A stretch of 64,000 bases of DNA from NCBI GenBank assembly GCA_004352715.1, contig SCFE01000077.1, positions 1,627,489 through 1,691,488 of the forward strand, in the 5' to 3' direction. A program made the translations under genes and the position numbers. Positions 45,342 to 56,658 of the stretch are shown here, piece after piece (positions within the stretch are counted from its first letter, which is position 1; every line of letters starts with the position of its first letter). This DNA comes from Hofstenia miamia (taxonomy: Eukaryota > Xenacoelomorpha > Acoela). The notes beneath the pieces are model-generated. The model worked only from the letters and a program-made list of their open reading frames with translations. It was not told the DNA's origin and made no database searches.

Positions 45342-46502
45342 TTAAGGATAGAGTTGAAACTGTGTATAGCATATTATACTATAGCATAGTAAATTGTGCT
45401 ATCAAATGCAAAAGGTTAAGTAAATTCATTTGTTATGGAAATTAAATTTGATCAGTCATAATTGTAAATTATTAAATTCATATTTGTTCGCTAGATGGCA
45501 GATTGATCTAGCAATGCCATTAATGGGCCATTATTGGCTATGAGAAACTGATAAATAATACTTTTTGAAAATTGAAATCAAACTTTAATATAATTCTTAT
45601 GTTATATACAATAATATAATAATTTTTTTGTAATTTTTGTAAAATTTTGGAATTTTAAAACTTTTTGTTTTGTTGGTTATGGTTGGCAAATGAGTGGCCA
45701 TTGTTGGCCAGGGGTGCCAGCAGTAAGCCGTTGTTGGACCAATAATGGTTGTTTCCTATAGAGTGAAAATAAAAATTAAATTAATATCATATACAATGCT
45801 AACAACAAAATGAAAATGAAGCAAAACTTACTGATTGAAGGAACCATTTTTTATCTGGAAAATGTGGATTATATTTGTGATGAATTTACTTTTGAATTTT
45901 AACTTTATTAGGACTATGACCTCCAATTTCTAATGATAACATTTTAACAACTTAAAAAATTTATCTGAAATTACATAGCTTTTTGTAAAACTCATTTGGA
46001 AATATTCTTAGTATAAAATTGGTAATTAGATTAAAACGGTATGTGGTCGAAAAAATACTTCAGGAAGCTGTACAAGATTCGTATTAATTTTTCAGAAGAT
46101 TACGACCTAGAAGCACCACCAATCAAAAGAAAATGGAATCTGATAGTGGGCTTACTGGTTTTAGAAAAACAATATGATTGACTTTTCGGAATATTAAACT
46201 TATGTAATTGATGTAATTAATGGATTTGCAAAGAGGATATGTACAGGATCCTTCAAGAGAATCACTAATGAAGTTAAATTTCCAATTCCTCATGTATATA
46301 AAATATTTCAGATTTTATTCAAAGTTGAAATTTCAGCTGCATCTGCAATGTGCTATGCCGCTTAAGGACTCTGATTATAAGTACAATGAGCCCGACTTAA
46401 CATCTTGTTACACTATGTATAGAAAGTGCAAATTGATTTATTTGTAAAAAAAGAAATATAAAAAAATGGGCATTTTAATTTATATATATATATATATATA
46501 TA

Positions 46503-47502
46503 NNNNNNNNNNNNNNNNNNNNNNNNNNNNNNNNNNNNNNNNNNNNNNNNNNNNNNNNNNNNNNNNNNNNNNNNNNNNNNNNNNNNNNNNNNNNNNNNNN
46601 NNNNNNNNNNNNNNNNNNNNNNNNNNNNNNNNNNNNNNNNNNNNNNNNNNNNNNNNNNNNNNNNNNNNNNNNNNNNNNNNNNNNNNNNNNNNNNNNNNNN
46701 NNNNNNNNNNNNNNNNNNNNNNNNNNNNNNNNNNNNNNNNNNNNNNNNNNNNNNNNNNNNNNNNNNNNNNNNNNNNNNNNNNNNNNNNNNNNNNNNNNNN
46801 NNNNNNNNNNNNNNNNNNNNNNNNNNNNNNNNNNNNNNNNNNNNNNNNNNNNNNNNNNNNNNNNNNNNNNNNNNNNNNNNNNNNNNNNNNNNNNNNNNNN
46901 NNNNNNNNNNNNNNNNNNNNNNNNNNNNNNNNNNNNNNNNNNNNNNNNNNNNNNNNNNNNNNNNNNNNNNNNNNNNNNNNNNNNNNNNNNNNNNNNNNNN
47001 NNNNNNNNNNNNNNNNNNNNNNNNNNNNNNNNNNNNNNNNNNNNNNNNNNNNNNNNNNNNNNNNNNNNNNNNNNNNNNNNNNNNNNNNNNNNNNNNNNNN
47101 NNNNNNNNNNNNNNNNNNNNNNNNNNNNNNNNNNNNNNNNNNNNNNNNNNNNNNNNNNNNNNNNNNNNNNNNNNNNNNNNNNNNNNNNNNNNNNNNNNNN
47201 NNNNNNNNNNNNNNNNNNNNNNNNNNNNNNNNNNNNNNNNNNNNNNNNNNNNNNNNNNNNNNNNNNNNNNNNNNNNNNNNNNNNNNNNNNNNNNNNNNNN
47301 NNNNNNNNNNNNNNNNNNNNNNNNNNNNNNNNNNNNNNNNNNNNNNNNNNNNNNNNNNNNNNNNNNNNNNNNNNNNNNNNNNNNNNNNNNNNNNNNNNNN
47401 NNNNNNNNNNNNNNNNNNNNNNNNNNNNNNNNNNNNNNNNNNNNNNNNNNNNNNNNNNNNNNNNNNNNNNNNNNNNNNNNNNNNNNNNNNNNNNNNNNNN
47501 NN
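46503..47502. other. Assembly gap, 1000 N
   Basis: (AT)n tracts on both edges; true size unknown. Confidence 0.99.
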
Positions 47503-47661
47503 ATATACATATATATACAAAAATGAACATTTTTTGATTCTAGAATTGGCGTCTGTGATTTTATTGAAACTTTTATGTATTGAGAAAAATTTGAAGCTGC
47601 TTTCTGTGTTTGAAAAGCATTTTATGTTGTGTAAATCTAAGAGATTTGAATATTCTCTTAA

Positions 47662-48500
47662 ACGCCAACACCGGGTGTTAGACAACATCTACACGTTTTC
47701 TCGGAAGATGGGCTCGATACATTTTTGAGAAATGATTTGGTCCCTTATATTTATTGCAAAGTTTACCAAATCCTTGATATTGTCTTCTTTTGTGAATGAT
47801 TCCATATTGTTTGCAATTAATTGGTTGGAGCTCAGCAAACTTGGTGTTTCTAGTATCTGACTTCTTCTATTTACAATTGAGGCGAATGATGGCATCCAAC
47901 TCCAGTTTCTTCTTAATTTCTGCTTGTGATTGATCATCCTGGACAATGGGGTGAATCGATTTTAGTTGTTCATGTGCTTCCTCAGAACATTTGCATATAC
48001 TTATTACTTTATTTAAGTCTAGGTTTGGTTCTCTCAACAATTGTTCCTGTAGTGCTTAGTCTTCCATTGATAGAACGATTTTGTCACGGATTAGTGAGTC
48101 ACAAAGATTCTCAAATTTGCACCTACGTGCTTTCGTTTTTAAGAGATTAACAAATTGGTCGATTTTCATTTCTTGTCCGCTTCTGATTAAAGAACATGAA
48201 CCTTTCAAATGATTCATTTACCGATCTTGCGAAGTAATATTCATACTTTTGAAATACATCATGAAATTTGGATTTGTCTTCAACTGAACTCCAAGAGAAA
48301 TTTTGGTAGATGCCATTGGCATGACATCCAATCGTTAGTTGTAGGAGGGCAATCTTTTAGCATCACTCTAGTTCAGTGGCAAGTAAGAAGAGGTCGAAAT
48401 CTCGTTTCCGTCTTTCCCATTCCCTGGCATATCCGTGAGGCATCTGAAAGTTTTGGTACCCAACTTTCGCAAAACGGGAGCCAAGTAACTCGTCCTTCAA
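47662..48500 (-). pseudogene. Ty3/gypsy-type gag fragment, minus orientation
   Basis: The start region carries REWERRKRDFDLFLLATELE (about 48421-48360), typical of gag N-termini in K02A2.6-like gypsy elements. Further on, a CSEEAHEQLKSIHP block (near 47960) and a decayed zinc-knuckle region follow toward 47690. Cysteines of the knuckle are partly replaced by tyrosines and several frames are broken. It is nearly the reverse complement of the 62.0-62.8 kb copy. Confidence 0.65.
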
Positions 48501-49289
48501 GTTAAGGGGTCTATGATCTGGGATATACATTAGGTGAAGAACCAATCGCTAAAAAATGTGTCTATTACCACATATTGGCATCAACAATGTCGCTTCAAGT
48601 TATTTAATAACATACATTTTTTATACACTTATTGGTGTGAACATAATATATCGCCAGAAAAGAAAATATTAAAAATTCGCAAGAAAAGGATTATTTTTTT
48701 GGGTTATTGGAGGTACTATCGATTTATCATGATGACAGAACTTCAAATGTTATCCTTTATGCAAAAAAATATAGTTTGAGTAGATTTGATGGAAAAAGAA
48801 TTATTTCATGAATGAATTTGTTTTATTATTTTGGGGTAAATAATGCCAAAGTAGTATTGCTGTATTGATACAGGAAATTGTCATTGAACTTTTATGAAAT
48901 GTCATTTGTTCGAGAAGATGTGTTCTCAAATTTTGTAATTAAATCCAGAAAATTTCAATCAATCAATGTAACCAGTTAGATTGATTATAAATAATTTGAG
49001 TGGAATTCTTTAAATTGGTCTTCAAGAACTCTTCAAGAACATGAAAATTTTCATTACATTCTTCAGAGATTCTTCCAGAGAAGGAAGATGGTTTTCTGGG
49101 CTCCTAAGACTTTACATTTTTCATTGGGCTATACTATTAAATGAACTTCAAATACAAATTTTCAACGTATTTTAGTTGAATTCGATTTTGTTGGTACCTG
49201 CAACAATTATTCTTCAAATTTAATGTGCATCTAAGAAATAATTGAATTTGCTTAAACAAACCGCTTCCATGGTTTAGTTGCCTTAAGCC
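48501..49289. repeat. Flank shared in inverse with 60655-61440
   Basis: Collinear, near-identical reverse complement of 60655 to about 61440. It ends abruptly at the 1000-N gap in CCTTAAGCC. No protein is recognised, so it may be flanking DNA duplicated with the retroelement, or a non-coding part of a composite. Confidence 0.6.
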
Positions 49290-50289
49290 NNNNNNNNNNN
49301 NNNNNNNNNNNNNNNNNNNNNNNNNNNNNNNNNNNNNNNNNNNNNNNNNNNNNNNNNNNNNNNNNNNNNNNNNNNNNNNNNNNNNNNNNNNNNNNNNNNN
49401 NNNNNNNNNNNNNNNNNNNNNNNNNNNNNNNNNNNNNNNNNNNNNNNNNNNNNNNNNNNNNNNNNNNNNNNNNNNNNNNNNNNNNNNNNNNNNNNNNNNN
49501 NNNNNNNNNNNNNNNNNNNNNNNNNNNNNNNNNNNNNNNNNNNNNNNNNNNNNNNNNNNNNNNNNNNNNNNNNNNNNNNNNNNNNNNNNNNNNNNNNNNN
49601 NNNNNNNNNNNNNNNNNNNNNNNNNNNNNNNNNNNNNNNNNNNNNNNNNNNNNNNNNNNNNNNNNNNNNNNNNNNNNNNNNNNNNNNNNNNNNNNNNNNN
49701 NNNNNNNNNNNNNNNNNNNNNNNNNNNNNNNNNNNNNNNNNNNNNNNNNNNNNNNNNNNNNNNNNNNNNNNNNNNNNNNNNNNNNNNNNNNNNNNNNNNN
49801 NNNNNNNNNNNNNNNNNNNNNNNNNNNNNNNNNNNNNNNNNNNNNNNNNNNNNNNNNNNNNNNNNNNNNNNNNNNNNNNNNNNNNNNNNNNNNNNNNNNN
49901 NNNNNNNNNNNNNNNNNNNNNNNNNNNNNNNNNNNNNNNNNNNNNNNNNNNNNNNNNNNNNNNNNNNNNNNNNNNNNNNNNNNNNNNNNNNNNNNNNNNN
50001 NNNNNNNNNNNNNNNNNNNNNNNNNNNNNNNNNNNNNNNNNNNNNNNNNNNNNNNNNNNNNNNNNNNNNNNNNNNNNNNNNNNNNNNNNNNNNNNNNNNN
50101 NNNNNNNNNNNNNNNNNNNNNNNNNNNNNNNNNNNNNNNNNNNNNNNNNNNNNNNNNNNNNNNNNNNNNNNNNNNNNNNNNNNNNNNNNNNNNNNNNNNN
50201 NNNNNNNNNNNNNNNNNNNNNNNNNNNNNNNNNNNNNNNNNNNNNNNNNNNNNNNNNNNNNNNNNNNNNNNNNNNNNNNNNNNNNNNNN
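49290..50289. other. Assembly gap, 1000 N
   Basis: It separates the retroelement flank from the 3' end of the GPCR; an (AT)n tract lies on the right. Confidence 0.99.
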
Positions 50290-50294
50290 TGTCT

Positions 50295-50332
<38 letters not shown>

Positions 50333-50338
<6 letters not shown>
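50333..50338 (-). terminator. AATAAA overlapping the GPCR stop codon
   Basis: The minus strand reads CAATAAATT, so the TAA stop lies inside an AATAAA hexamer. If used, the 3'UTR would be only about 10-30 bases of (AT)n. It may be coincidental in AT-rich sequence. Confidence 0.3.
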
Positions 50339-51200
50339 GCTTCTTAAAATGACTCAAAATGTCCCTACGAAGACCAGGGCTAATAAAAAGATAACTGAAG
50401 GGGTTTATTAATGAGTTGAGGAAACCAGTGTATATCGTAATATCATACAAGGGGTGATCAAGCAATGATATATCGTGCAGCGGAAATCGTATTGCCAAGA
50501 AGTAGATCGAACTAGGCATCCAACAAACTAGATAAATGGTGGAAATTGCTATGAATGACTTGGTCAAATTTCGAATTTTCCCATTCATACTGTCAAGCTT
50601 GTAGAGTGAAGCTGCATATAGCATTATCATCACAGAACATGGAATGATTACTGTATAGATAGTTTGCAGACTGCCAATTACATAAATGATATTGCTATAT
50701 GAAGATTGTATGCAAATGTCACCTTTTGGTTTTAACCTGTAGACCAAATCAAGGCTTGCAATCATTCCAAGAGCCCAACTAACAGTCGCCATAAAAATGT
50801 GCGAGTTTCTAGATGTCCATTTTTTGTAAAGAAATGGTAAATTCACCGCTACGAATCTATCCACCGCCATAGACACCATTATGTATGAGGAAACATTGCG
50901 AGAGGCCCAAATCAAGTATTCATTAATAACTATCTTGCAATAGAGCACTGCTAAAAGAGGATTGTCAGGTACCCACGGGGGCTCAATACTTCGAGTGAAA
51001 AACAAGCCAATGCTTAAAATGACGTCTGTAAATGTTAAGTTCAAGAAGAAAATGTAGCGACGCTTTTTAAGAACAATAAGTGCATATGCCATGAAAATAT
51101 TGGCCAAAATGGCTGGAAAACAAATGCAGGCGTAAATTTTTCTTTCAAACAATGAAGGGTGGAGAAAGGGTCCAACCGATTTGGTGAAGGTCGCATTCAT
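50334..51200 (-). CDS. Intronless rhodopsin-family (class A) GPCR, orphan
   Basis: 288 codons with seven hydrophobic segments at about 22-44, 50-71, 88-122, 133-155, 171-202, 213-239 and 253-273. Class A landmarks are present. TM2 has LTFTD (Asp59). Cys88 at the top of TM3 and Cys163 in ECL2 could form the disulphide. DRF replaces DRY at the end of TM3 (114-116). TM6 has CWMP (226-229) and TM7 has NPFSY (266-270), a variant NPxxY. A short basic helix 8 and C-tail follow. An N-glycosylation motif NAT starts at residue 2. I cannot assign a ligand; the short loops are compatible with a peptide or amine-like orphan receptor. The stop codon lies beside an (AT)n tract next to an assembly gap. Confidence 0.9.
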
Positions 51201-51796
51201 TATAAATGAAACAAGCTAAAAATTATGCCATTTATTTGCATAAATTTGCTTTCAATTGATAATATTAGCCAATCAAATTCAAGTGCATGAGTAAGAGATT
51301 AAGAAATCTTTAGGTTCTGATATACAACTACAAGAAATAGCGTCCAAACAAAACACGATGCAAAAATACAAACGATTAATGATTGATATTTGCAAAATAT
51401 TTACAAATGTGCATAAATTCTTAATAGTCAATCGCGGAATACATAACATTATCATGCCTTTTTCGAATTTTAAGTTTGAAACGTGAGCAAATTCATCCCT
51501 AATTTCAACTATTAACTTTAGTGTTCATTTAAAAGGAATCACTGCTTTTTCACATTTACAAAGAATTTTCCCAAAACCAAAAAAAAGTTTTTTTGACTAT
51601 AGTCAAAAGACTAATCGTGTGGCACCCCCTTAAGGCCTTCACAACTCCACTGGATATGCTTATTGCGTCCGTTCACATATAGTAGGCATTGCACAGATGT
51701 TGCGTAATGAAGTTTTGTTTACTTAAGCTATTAATGCTCATTGAGAGAATGCTGACAGAATAGTTGTTTTACTAATCGAAACAACGTGCCGAATTT

Positions 51797-51925
51797 GCCC
51801 ACGTAGGCCCCACCGTTAGCCCTACCTCGAAAAAATGCATGCTATTTATTTCTGTCAATCATCTAAATTCCGCTAAATTGAGTAATTTGCCCACGTGGGC
51901 CCTACCATTTGCCCACGTAAATTGT
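51797..51925. promoter_or_regulatory. Three GCCCACGTRG-type motifs upstream of the GPCR
   Basis: A perfect 12-bp palindrome GCCCACGTGGGC (E-box core CACGTG) lies at 51889-51900. Two relatives, TTTGCCCACGTA, lie at about 51794 and 51909. They are 0.6-0.7 kb 5' of the GPCR start, next to a gap. They could be bHLH sites or the end of a repeat. Confidence 0.35.
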
Positions 51926-51946
51926 TTACTGGGTATATATATATGT

Positions 51947-52616
51947 NNNNNNNNNNNNNNNNNNNNNNNNNNNNNNNNNNNNNNNNNNNNNNNNNNNNNN
52001 NNNNNNNNNNNNNNNNNNNNNNNNNNNNNNNNNNNNNNNNNNNNNNNNNNNNNNNNNNNNNNNNNNNNNNNNNNNNNNNNNNNNNNNNNNNNNNNNNNNN
52101 NNNNNNNNNNNNNNNNNNNNNNNNNNNNNNNNNNNNNNNNNNNNNNNNNNNNNNNNNNNNNNNNNNNNNNNNNNNNNNNNNNNNNNNNNNNNNNNNNNNN
52201 NNNNNNNNNNNNNNNNNNNNNNNNNNNNNNNNNNNNNNNNNNNNNNNNNNNNNNNNNNNNNNNNNNNNNNNNNNNNNNNNNNNNNNNNNNNNNNNNNNNN
52301 NNNNNNNNNNNNNNNNNNNNNNNNNNNNNNNNNNNNNNNNNNNNNNNNNNNNNNNNNNNNNNNNNNNNNNNNNNNNNNNNNNNNNNNNNNNNNNNNNNNN
52401 NNNNNNNNNNNNNNNNNNNNNNNNNNNNNNNNNNNNNNNNNNNNNNNNNNNNNNNNNNNNNNNNNNNNNNNNNNNNNNNNNNNNNNNNNNNNNNNNNNNN
52501 NNNNNNNNNNNNNNNNNNNNNNNNNNNNNNNNNNNNNNNNNNNNNNNNNNNNNNNNNNNNNNNNNNNNNNNNNNNNNNNNNNNNNNNNNNNNNNNNNNNN
52601 NNNNNNNNNNNNNNNN
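51947..52616. other. Assembly gap, 670 N
   Basis: It lies in the region 5' of the GPCR, just after the CACGTG motifs. A promoter or 5' exon could be hidden here. Confidence 0.99.
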
Positions 52617-53564
52617 AATATGTTGCTCAAATCGCTTATAATGACACATTGCATCAACAAAATTCTTGTCTTCTTTTGAAATTTTCTTCTTTGAAGAAGG
52701 GGAATTAATTGCTTGATATAGAAGGTACATCAGTTCCTTGAATTGTAATGATATCATGAGTTCCAAATGCTCGCTCTAAAAAAGGTTGTGCATTTGAAAG
52801 ACTTTCCAAAAGGACGGCATTTTGTCAAAGCAGGTCCAACCTGATGTCCTTCCACCCGTTTTCTTCATTAAGAAAACGGTTGCAATAAGTTCTTAACAAA
52901 GTTTTCGATCTAAACAAAAAAAGAATACCTGTAGATTTTCAGATTTTTTGAAATTTTAAAGAGAATATAACGAATATAATTTTTTAACTTGCCATATGGT
53001 ATTTTTGCACCCACACCTGCCCGTAAAAGGTTCATGGGTATCCATAATCCAGAAGGCCCACCCGTAAGCTCAATATCAACAACTAAATGCAAATACCACA
53101 ATACAAAATTATGCAAAGCACAAAGCAAAAGTTATTGTTTTCAGAAATTGATGTTTACAATGTATTTACACATCTTTCAAATCGTTGATGGTTAAGTCAA
53201 TTATAGAAAGTATATCCCGAACAAGGCTTATTGCGAATTTTGCGTTAAAGAAAGATACGGAGAAGCATATGCGGCACAATGGAAGGACATAGAAGGTTTA
53301 TCCGAGGAAGACTGAAGAAACCACATCCGTCTAACCATACACAGCTGCACGTGAAAATTGGGCCAAAAATATGAAAAAATACCCATTTTTTGGAGACCCA
53401 ATATTTATGCAGTACCTACATATGTATATGTAAAAACATTAATTAATGTTATCTACTACGACTAAAACGTGTACTGAAAATTTTGTACATTAAATTATGT
53501 GTGGGGGACTGCAGCCTACATTTTGTCACCTCACACCAAGCCTACAAATGCATAGTGACGTGAC
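52617..53564. other. Region with a weak coding-like patch
   Basis: Around 53210-53310 the plus strand reads PNKAYCEFCVKERYGEAYAA followed by a stop; CxxC suggests a transposon zinc-binding scrap. Nothing else is recognised. Confidence 0.3.
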
Positions 53565-53724
53565 TGTTAGTTCTGTTGTATTAAGAATAATAAGAATTCT
53601 CTTAGTTTATTAAAATGAACCTAAAATATTTATACACGATAATGACAAGTAGCACCATCATAGTGCATCCTCACATAGAGACGCTGCCTAGCTTCAAGGG
53701 TAGATCTTCAGGGGCAAGTGTACA
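53565..53724 (-). mobile_element. Short LTR-like sequence, minus orientation
   Basis: On the minus strand it runs TGTACACTTGCCCC...ACTAACA (160 bp), with ATGATGGTGCTACTTGTCAT, a TATAAATA and AATAAA inside. It aligns with 61574-61723. It lies just beyond the integrase end at 54.0 kb, as a 3' LTR would. Confidence 0.5.
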
Positions 53725-53989
53725 ATGACTTACAACCTCTTGTTGAAAATTCTTTAATGGGATAGATAAGTTCCATAATGTTCCAATACCTTCCGACTTC
53801 TTCCAGATCTTCTTGGCTGATTCTCATCTTGTCTTTCTTCAACCTGGTTCAAACCATACTGCTCTTTGTAATCCTCTGCATTGCTAGTTTCAACTCCAAA
53901 TGGCAAATTCAAGAATATCTTCATATGTGTAGGTTTTACAAGACTCCCACCCGTTTTGATTCCGTTTTATCAGTCTTGGTGATTCCTGA

Positions 53990-54501
53990 TTATATATGAA
54001 CGCAGTGTAGCAGCTTAGCGCAATACAGTTCCATTTTGAGTATAAAGTGTTCCTACAAGCACTTTGTCTCCTCCTAATGTTGACAGGTTTCTTGTCCCCC
54101 TGTCGAAATATTTCTTCTGCTTAAGCCGATACTGTTTGTTTTTTCTTTTTTCCATTACGATGGAACGTACTGCTTGGCCTTACCCAAATCGTACACTGCC
54201 GTAAAGTAAAGTAAAGTAAAGTAGAGAATTTTATAATTTGATTTTACTTTACTTTACTTAAGAGCTCGTACATTGTCGGTAAGCAAAAATTTTTTACTTT
54301 ACTTTACTTACCGGCAGTGTATGACCAGCCTTAGAAGTGCATACGTCACTGGTATATTCGTGCGAAGTCTGCGGCTCTGTAAGAGCTTAGCTGGAGATGC
54401 TTCAATTGCGGTCAACGGACTCTAATTATGTATTAATAGTCCATATTGTGGATCTTCACAACGGTCTAAGTACTTTCTTAATTATATGGACTGCCTTATC
54501 T
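53990..54501 (-). pseudogene. Gypsy-type integrase C-terminal region, minus orientation
   Basis: Running down from 54501: AVHIIKKVLRP, SPAKLLQSRRLRTNIPVTYA, then KYFDRGTRNLSTLGGDKVLV and a stop near 54010. These are the last conserved parts of K02A2.6-type integrases. A palindromic MITE (54190-54323) splits it, and a nonsense codon and gap remove the rest. The first 160 bp are the reverse complement of the window's right edge. Confidence 0.7.
54190..54323. mobile_element. Palindromic MITE with TAAAG arrays
   Basis: ACACTGCCGTAAAGTAAAG at the left and ACTTTACTTACCGGCAGTGT at the right form inverted ends. An internal CATTGTCGGTAAG repeats the terminal motif. It sits inside the integrase remnant, so it is the younger insertion. 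Confidence 0.65.
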
Positions 54502-55501
54502 NNNNNNNNNNNNNNNNNNNNNNNNNNNNNNNNNNNNNNNNNNNNNNNNNNNNNNNNNNNNNNNNNNNNNNNNNNNNNNNNNNNNNNNNNNNNNNNNNNN
54601 NNNNNNNNNNNNNNNNNNNNNNNNNNNNNNNNNNNNNNNNNNNNNNNNNNNNNNNNNNNNNNNNNNNNNNNNNNNNNNNNNNNNNNNNNNNNNNNNNNNN
54701 NNNNNNNNNNNNNNNNNNNNNNNNNNNNNNNNNNNNNNNNNNNNNNNNNNNNNNNNNNNNNNNNNNNNNNNNNNNNNNNNNNNNNNNNNNNNNNNNNNNN
54801 NNNNNNNNNNNNNNNNNNNNNNNNNNNNNNNNNNNNNNNNNNNNNNNNNNNNNNNNNNNNNNNNNNNNNNNNNNNNNNNNNNNNNNNNNNNNNNNNNNNN
54901 NNNNNNNNNNNNNNNNNNNNNNNNNNNNNNNNNNNNNNNNNNNNNNNNNNNNNNNNNNNNNNNNNNNNNNNNNNNNNNNNNNNNNNNNNNNNNNNNNNNN
55001 NNNNNNNNNNNNNNNNNNNNNNNNNNNNNNNNNNNNNNNNNNNNNNNNNNNNNNNNNNNNNNNNNNNNNNNNNNNNNNNNNNNNNNNNNNNNNNNNNNNN
55101 NNNNNNNNNNNNNNNNNNNNNNNNNNNNNNNNNNNNNNNNNNNNNNNNNNNNNNNNNNNNNNNNNNNNNNNNNNNNNNNNNNNNNNNNNNNNNNNNNNNN
55201 NNNNNNNNNNNNNNNNNNNNNNNNNNNNNNNNNNNNNNNNNNNNNNNNNNNNNNNNNNNNNNNNNNNNNNNNNNNNNNNNNNNNNNNNNNNNNNNNNNNN
55301 NNNNNNNNNNNNNNNNNNNNNNNNNNNNNNNNNNNNNNNNNNNNNNNNNNNNNNNNNNNNNNNNNNNNNNNNNNNNNNNNNNNNNNNNNNNNNNNNNNNN
55401 NNNNNNNNNNNNNNNNNNNNNNNNNNNNNNNNNNNNNNNNNNNNNNNNNNNNNNNNNNNNNNNNNNNNNNNNNNNNNNNNNNNNNNNNNNNNNNNNNNNN
55501 N
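54502..55501. other. Assembly gap, 1000 N
   Basis: The integrase remnant enters it from the left and the LINE leaves it on the right. Confidence 0.99.
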
Positions 55502-56340
55502 TGAAGTCGTTGGGTCTTAACCTCTCTCCTTCTGAATTCCGGGGCTGTCTCTGTTACCGCATGGGTATCCCATTACTGAATTCTCCCTCACAGTGTCCTA
55601 AATGCTCGAACACTTTAGACGTCTTCGGAGATCACGCCATGGGTTGTGCTGGTGACGCGGACCGCATTGGTCGCCATGATCGCCTTAGAGATGCAGTGTT
55701 TAACTGCTCTGTAAAATGCGCACTTTCTCCTGTTCTGGAGAAACCCAATTTGACAAACTCTCATTCTCGCCCGGGGGACATCTACCTTCCATCCTGGTCA
55801 GCTGGTCGTCCTTTTGCCCTTGACGTGACCGTCATCAGCTCCTTGCAAACTTCCTTTATATCCGCTGCTGTTGCTGAACCCGGCCAAGCCCTGGACATTT
55901 CCGACGAACGAAAATATTCAAAGCACGAGACTGCATGCTCAGAAGCCGGGGTTGTTTTTGTGCCATTATCCCGCAAAGCCATTGGGGGTTGGTCTGACGT
56001 TGCCATTAAACACCTCAATCAATTGGCATCTATGGCTGGNNNNNNNNNNNNNNNNNNNNNNNNNNNNNNNNNNNNNNNNNNNNNNNNNNNNNNNNNAAAA
56101 TATTCAAAGCACGAGACTGCATGCTCAGAAGCCGGGGTTGTTTTTGTGCCATTATCCTGCGAAGCCATTGGGGGTTGGTCTGACGTTGCCATTAAACACC
56201 TCAATCAATTGGCATCTATGGCTGGTTGCCGGTCCGCTTCTGGAGATCCTCGAGCCTCGGTCAGCTATCTTTATCAACAGCTGTCGGTGGTGTTACAGCG
56301 TGGGAACGCCACCTTACTTCTCTCCCGCTATATTTTATAA
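55502..56340 (+). pseudogene. LINE C-terminus: CCHC knuckle plus restriction-like endonuclease
   Basis: The frame from the gap edge reads SLGLNLSPSEFRGCLCYRMG, then CPKCSNTLDVFGDHAMGC (C-x2-C-x9-H-x3-C), RIGRHDRLRDAV and RPGDIYLPSW...FALDVTV. The spacing P-G-D-x14-D resembles the PD-x(12-14)-D signature of restriction-like endonucleases in R2/NeSL/CRE-type LINEs. The C-terminus ends SRYIL and TAA. The reverse transcriptase would lie in the preceding gap. An internal 57-N gap is flanked by a 129-bp repeat with allelic differences. Confidence 0.65.
55911..56225. repeat. 129-bp duplication around a 57-N gap inside the LINE
   Basis: 55911-56039 and 56097-56225 match except for a few bases (CCCGCAAAGCC against CCTGCGAAGCC). 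This looks like two alleles or copies placed end to end. Confidence 0.75.
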
Positions 56341-56540
56341 CCACACTCCTTCCCTCATTCACAAAGCAATTGAATCGCGGTTGAAGCAAATTTGCAGAAG
56401 ATAAAAAGTCGCTAATCCTCTTGCGGATGTGATCGCGGTTTCAGCTGCACTCCGTATTTCATTCTGCCCAATGTTTTTATATACTTGTTCTTATTTTTGT
56501 TAATTGTATATATTACAAAACGACTAATAAACCTTTTATA
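56341..56540 (+). mobile_element. LINE 3'UTR
   Basis: GC-richer sequence after the LINE stop runs to an AATAAA (at about 56526) and then into AT-rich host-like DNA. There is no clear poly(A) tail or target duplication. Confidence 0.45.
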
Positions 56541-56627
56541 CCGATAAATTAAATTAGTATGTAAAATGCAAATTAAGAAATAGAGATGTCTTTATATAGC
56601 CTGTATCAAAAACTATACCTGAATATA

Positions 56628-56658
56628 CAGTAAAAATAAAAATTAAATTAATATCAGA
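56628..56658. repeat. Short fragment of the inverted 2.2-kb unit beside a gap
   Basis: AAAAATTAAATTAATATCA matches 45769 onward in copy B (and its mirror in copy A). It runs into the 1000-N gap, so a third copy may be hidden there. Confidence 0.4.

Larger units (their letters stand above)
44216..46447. repeat. Inverted unit, copy B (2.2 kb)
   Basis: The mirror copy of 38664-40967. It begins AGGAAACATTCCATTATTGG and reaches a matching TGTTTCCT at about 45756, then continues with the shared 0.7-kb flank and the 75-codon ORF. Point differences and small indels distinguish it from copy A, so it is not an assembly echo. Its outer flank at 44215 differs from that of copy A. Confidence 0.8.
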
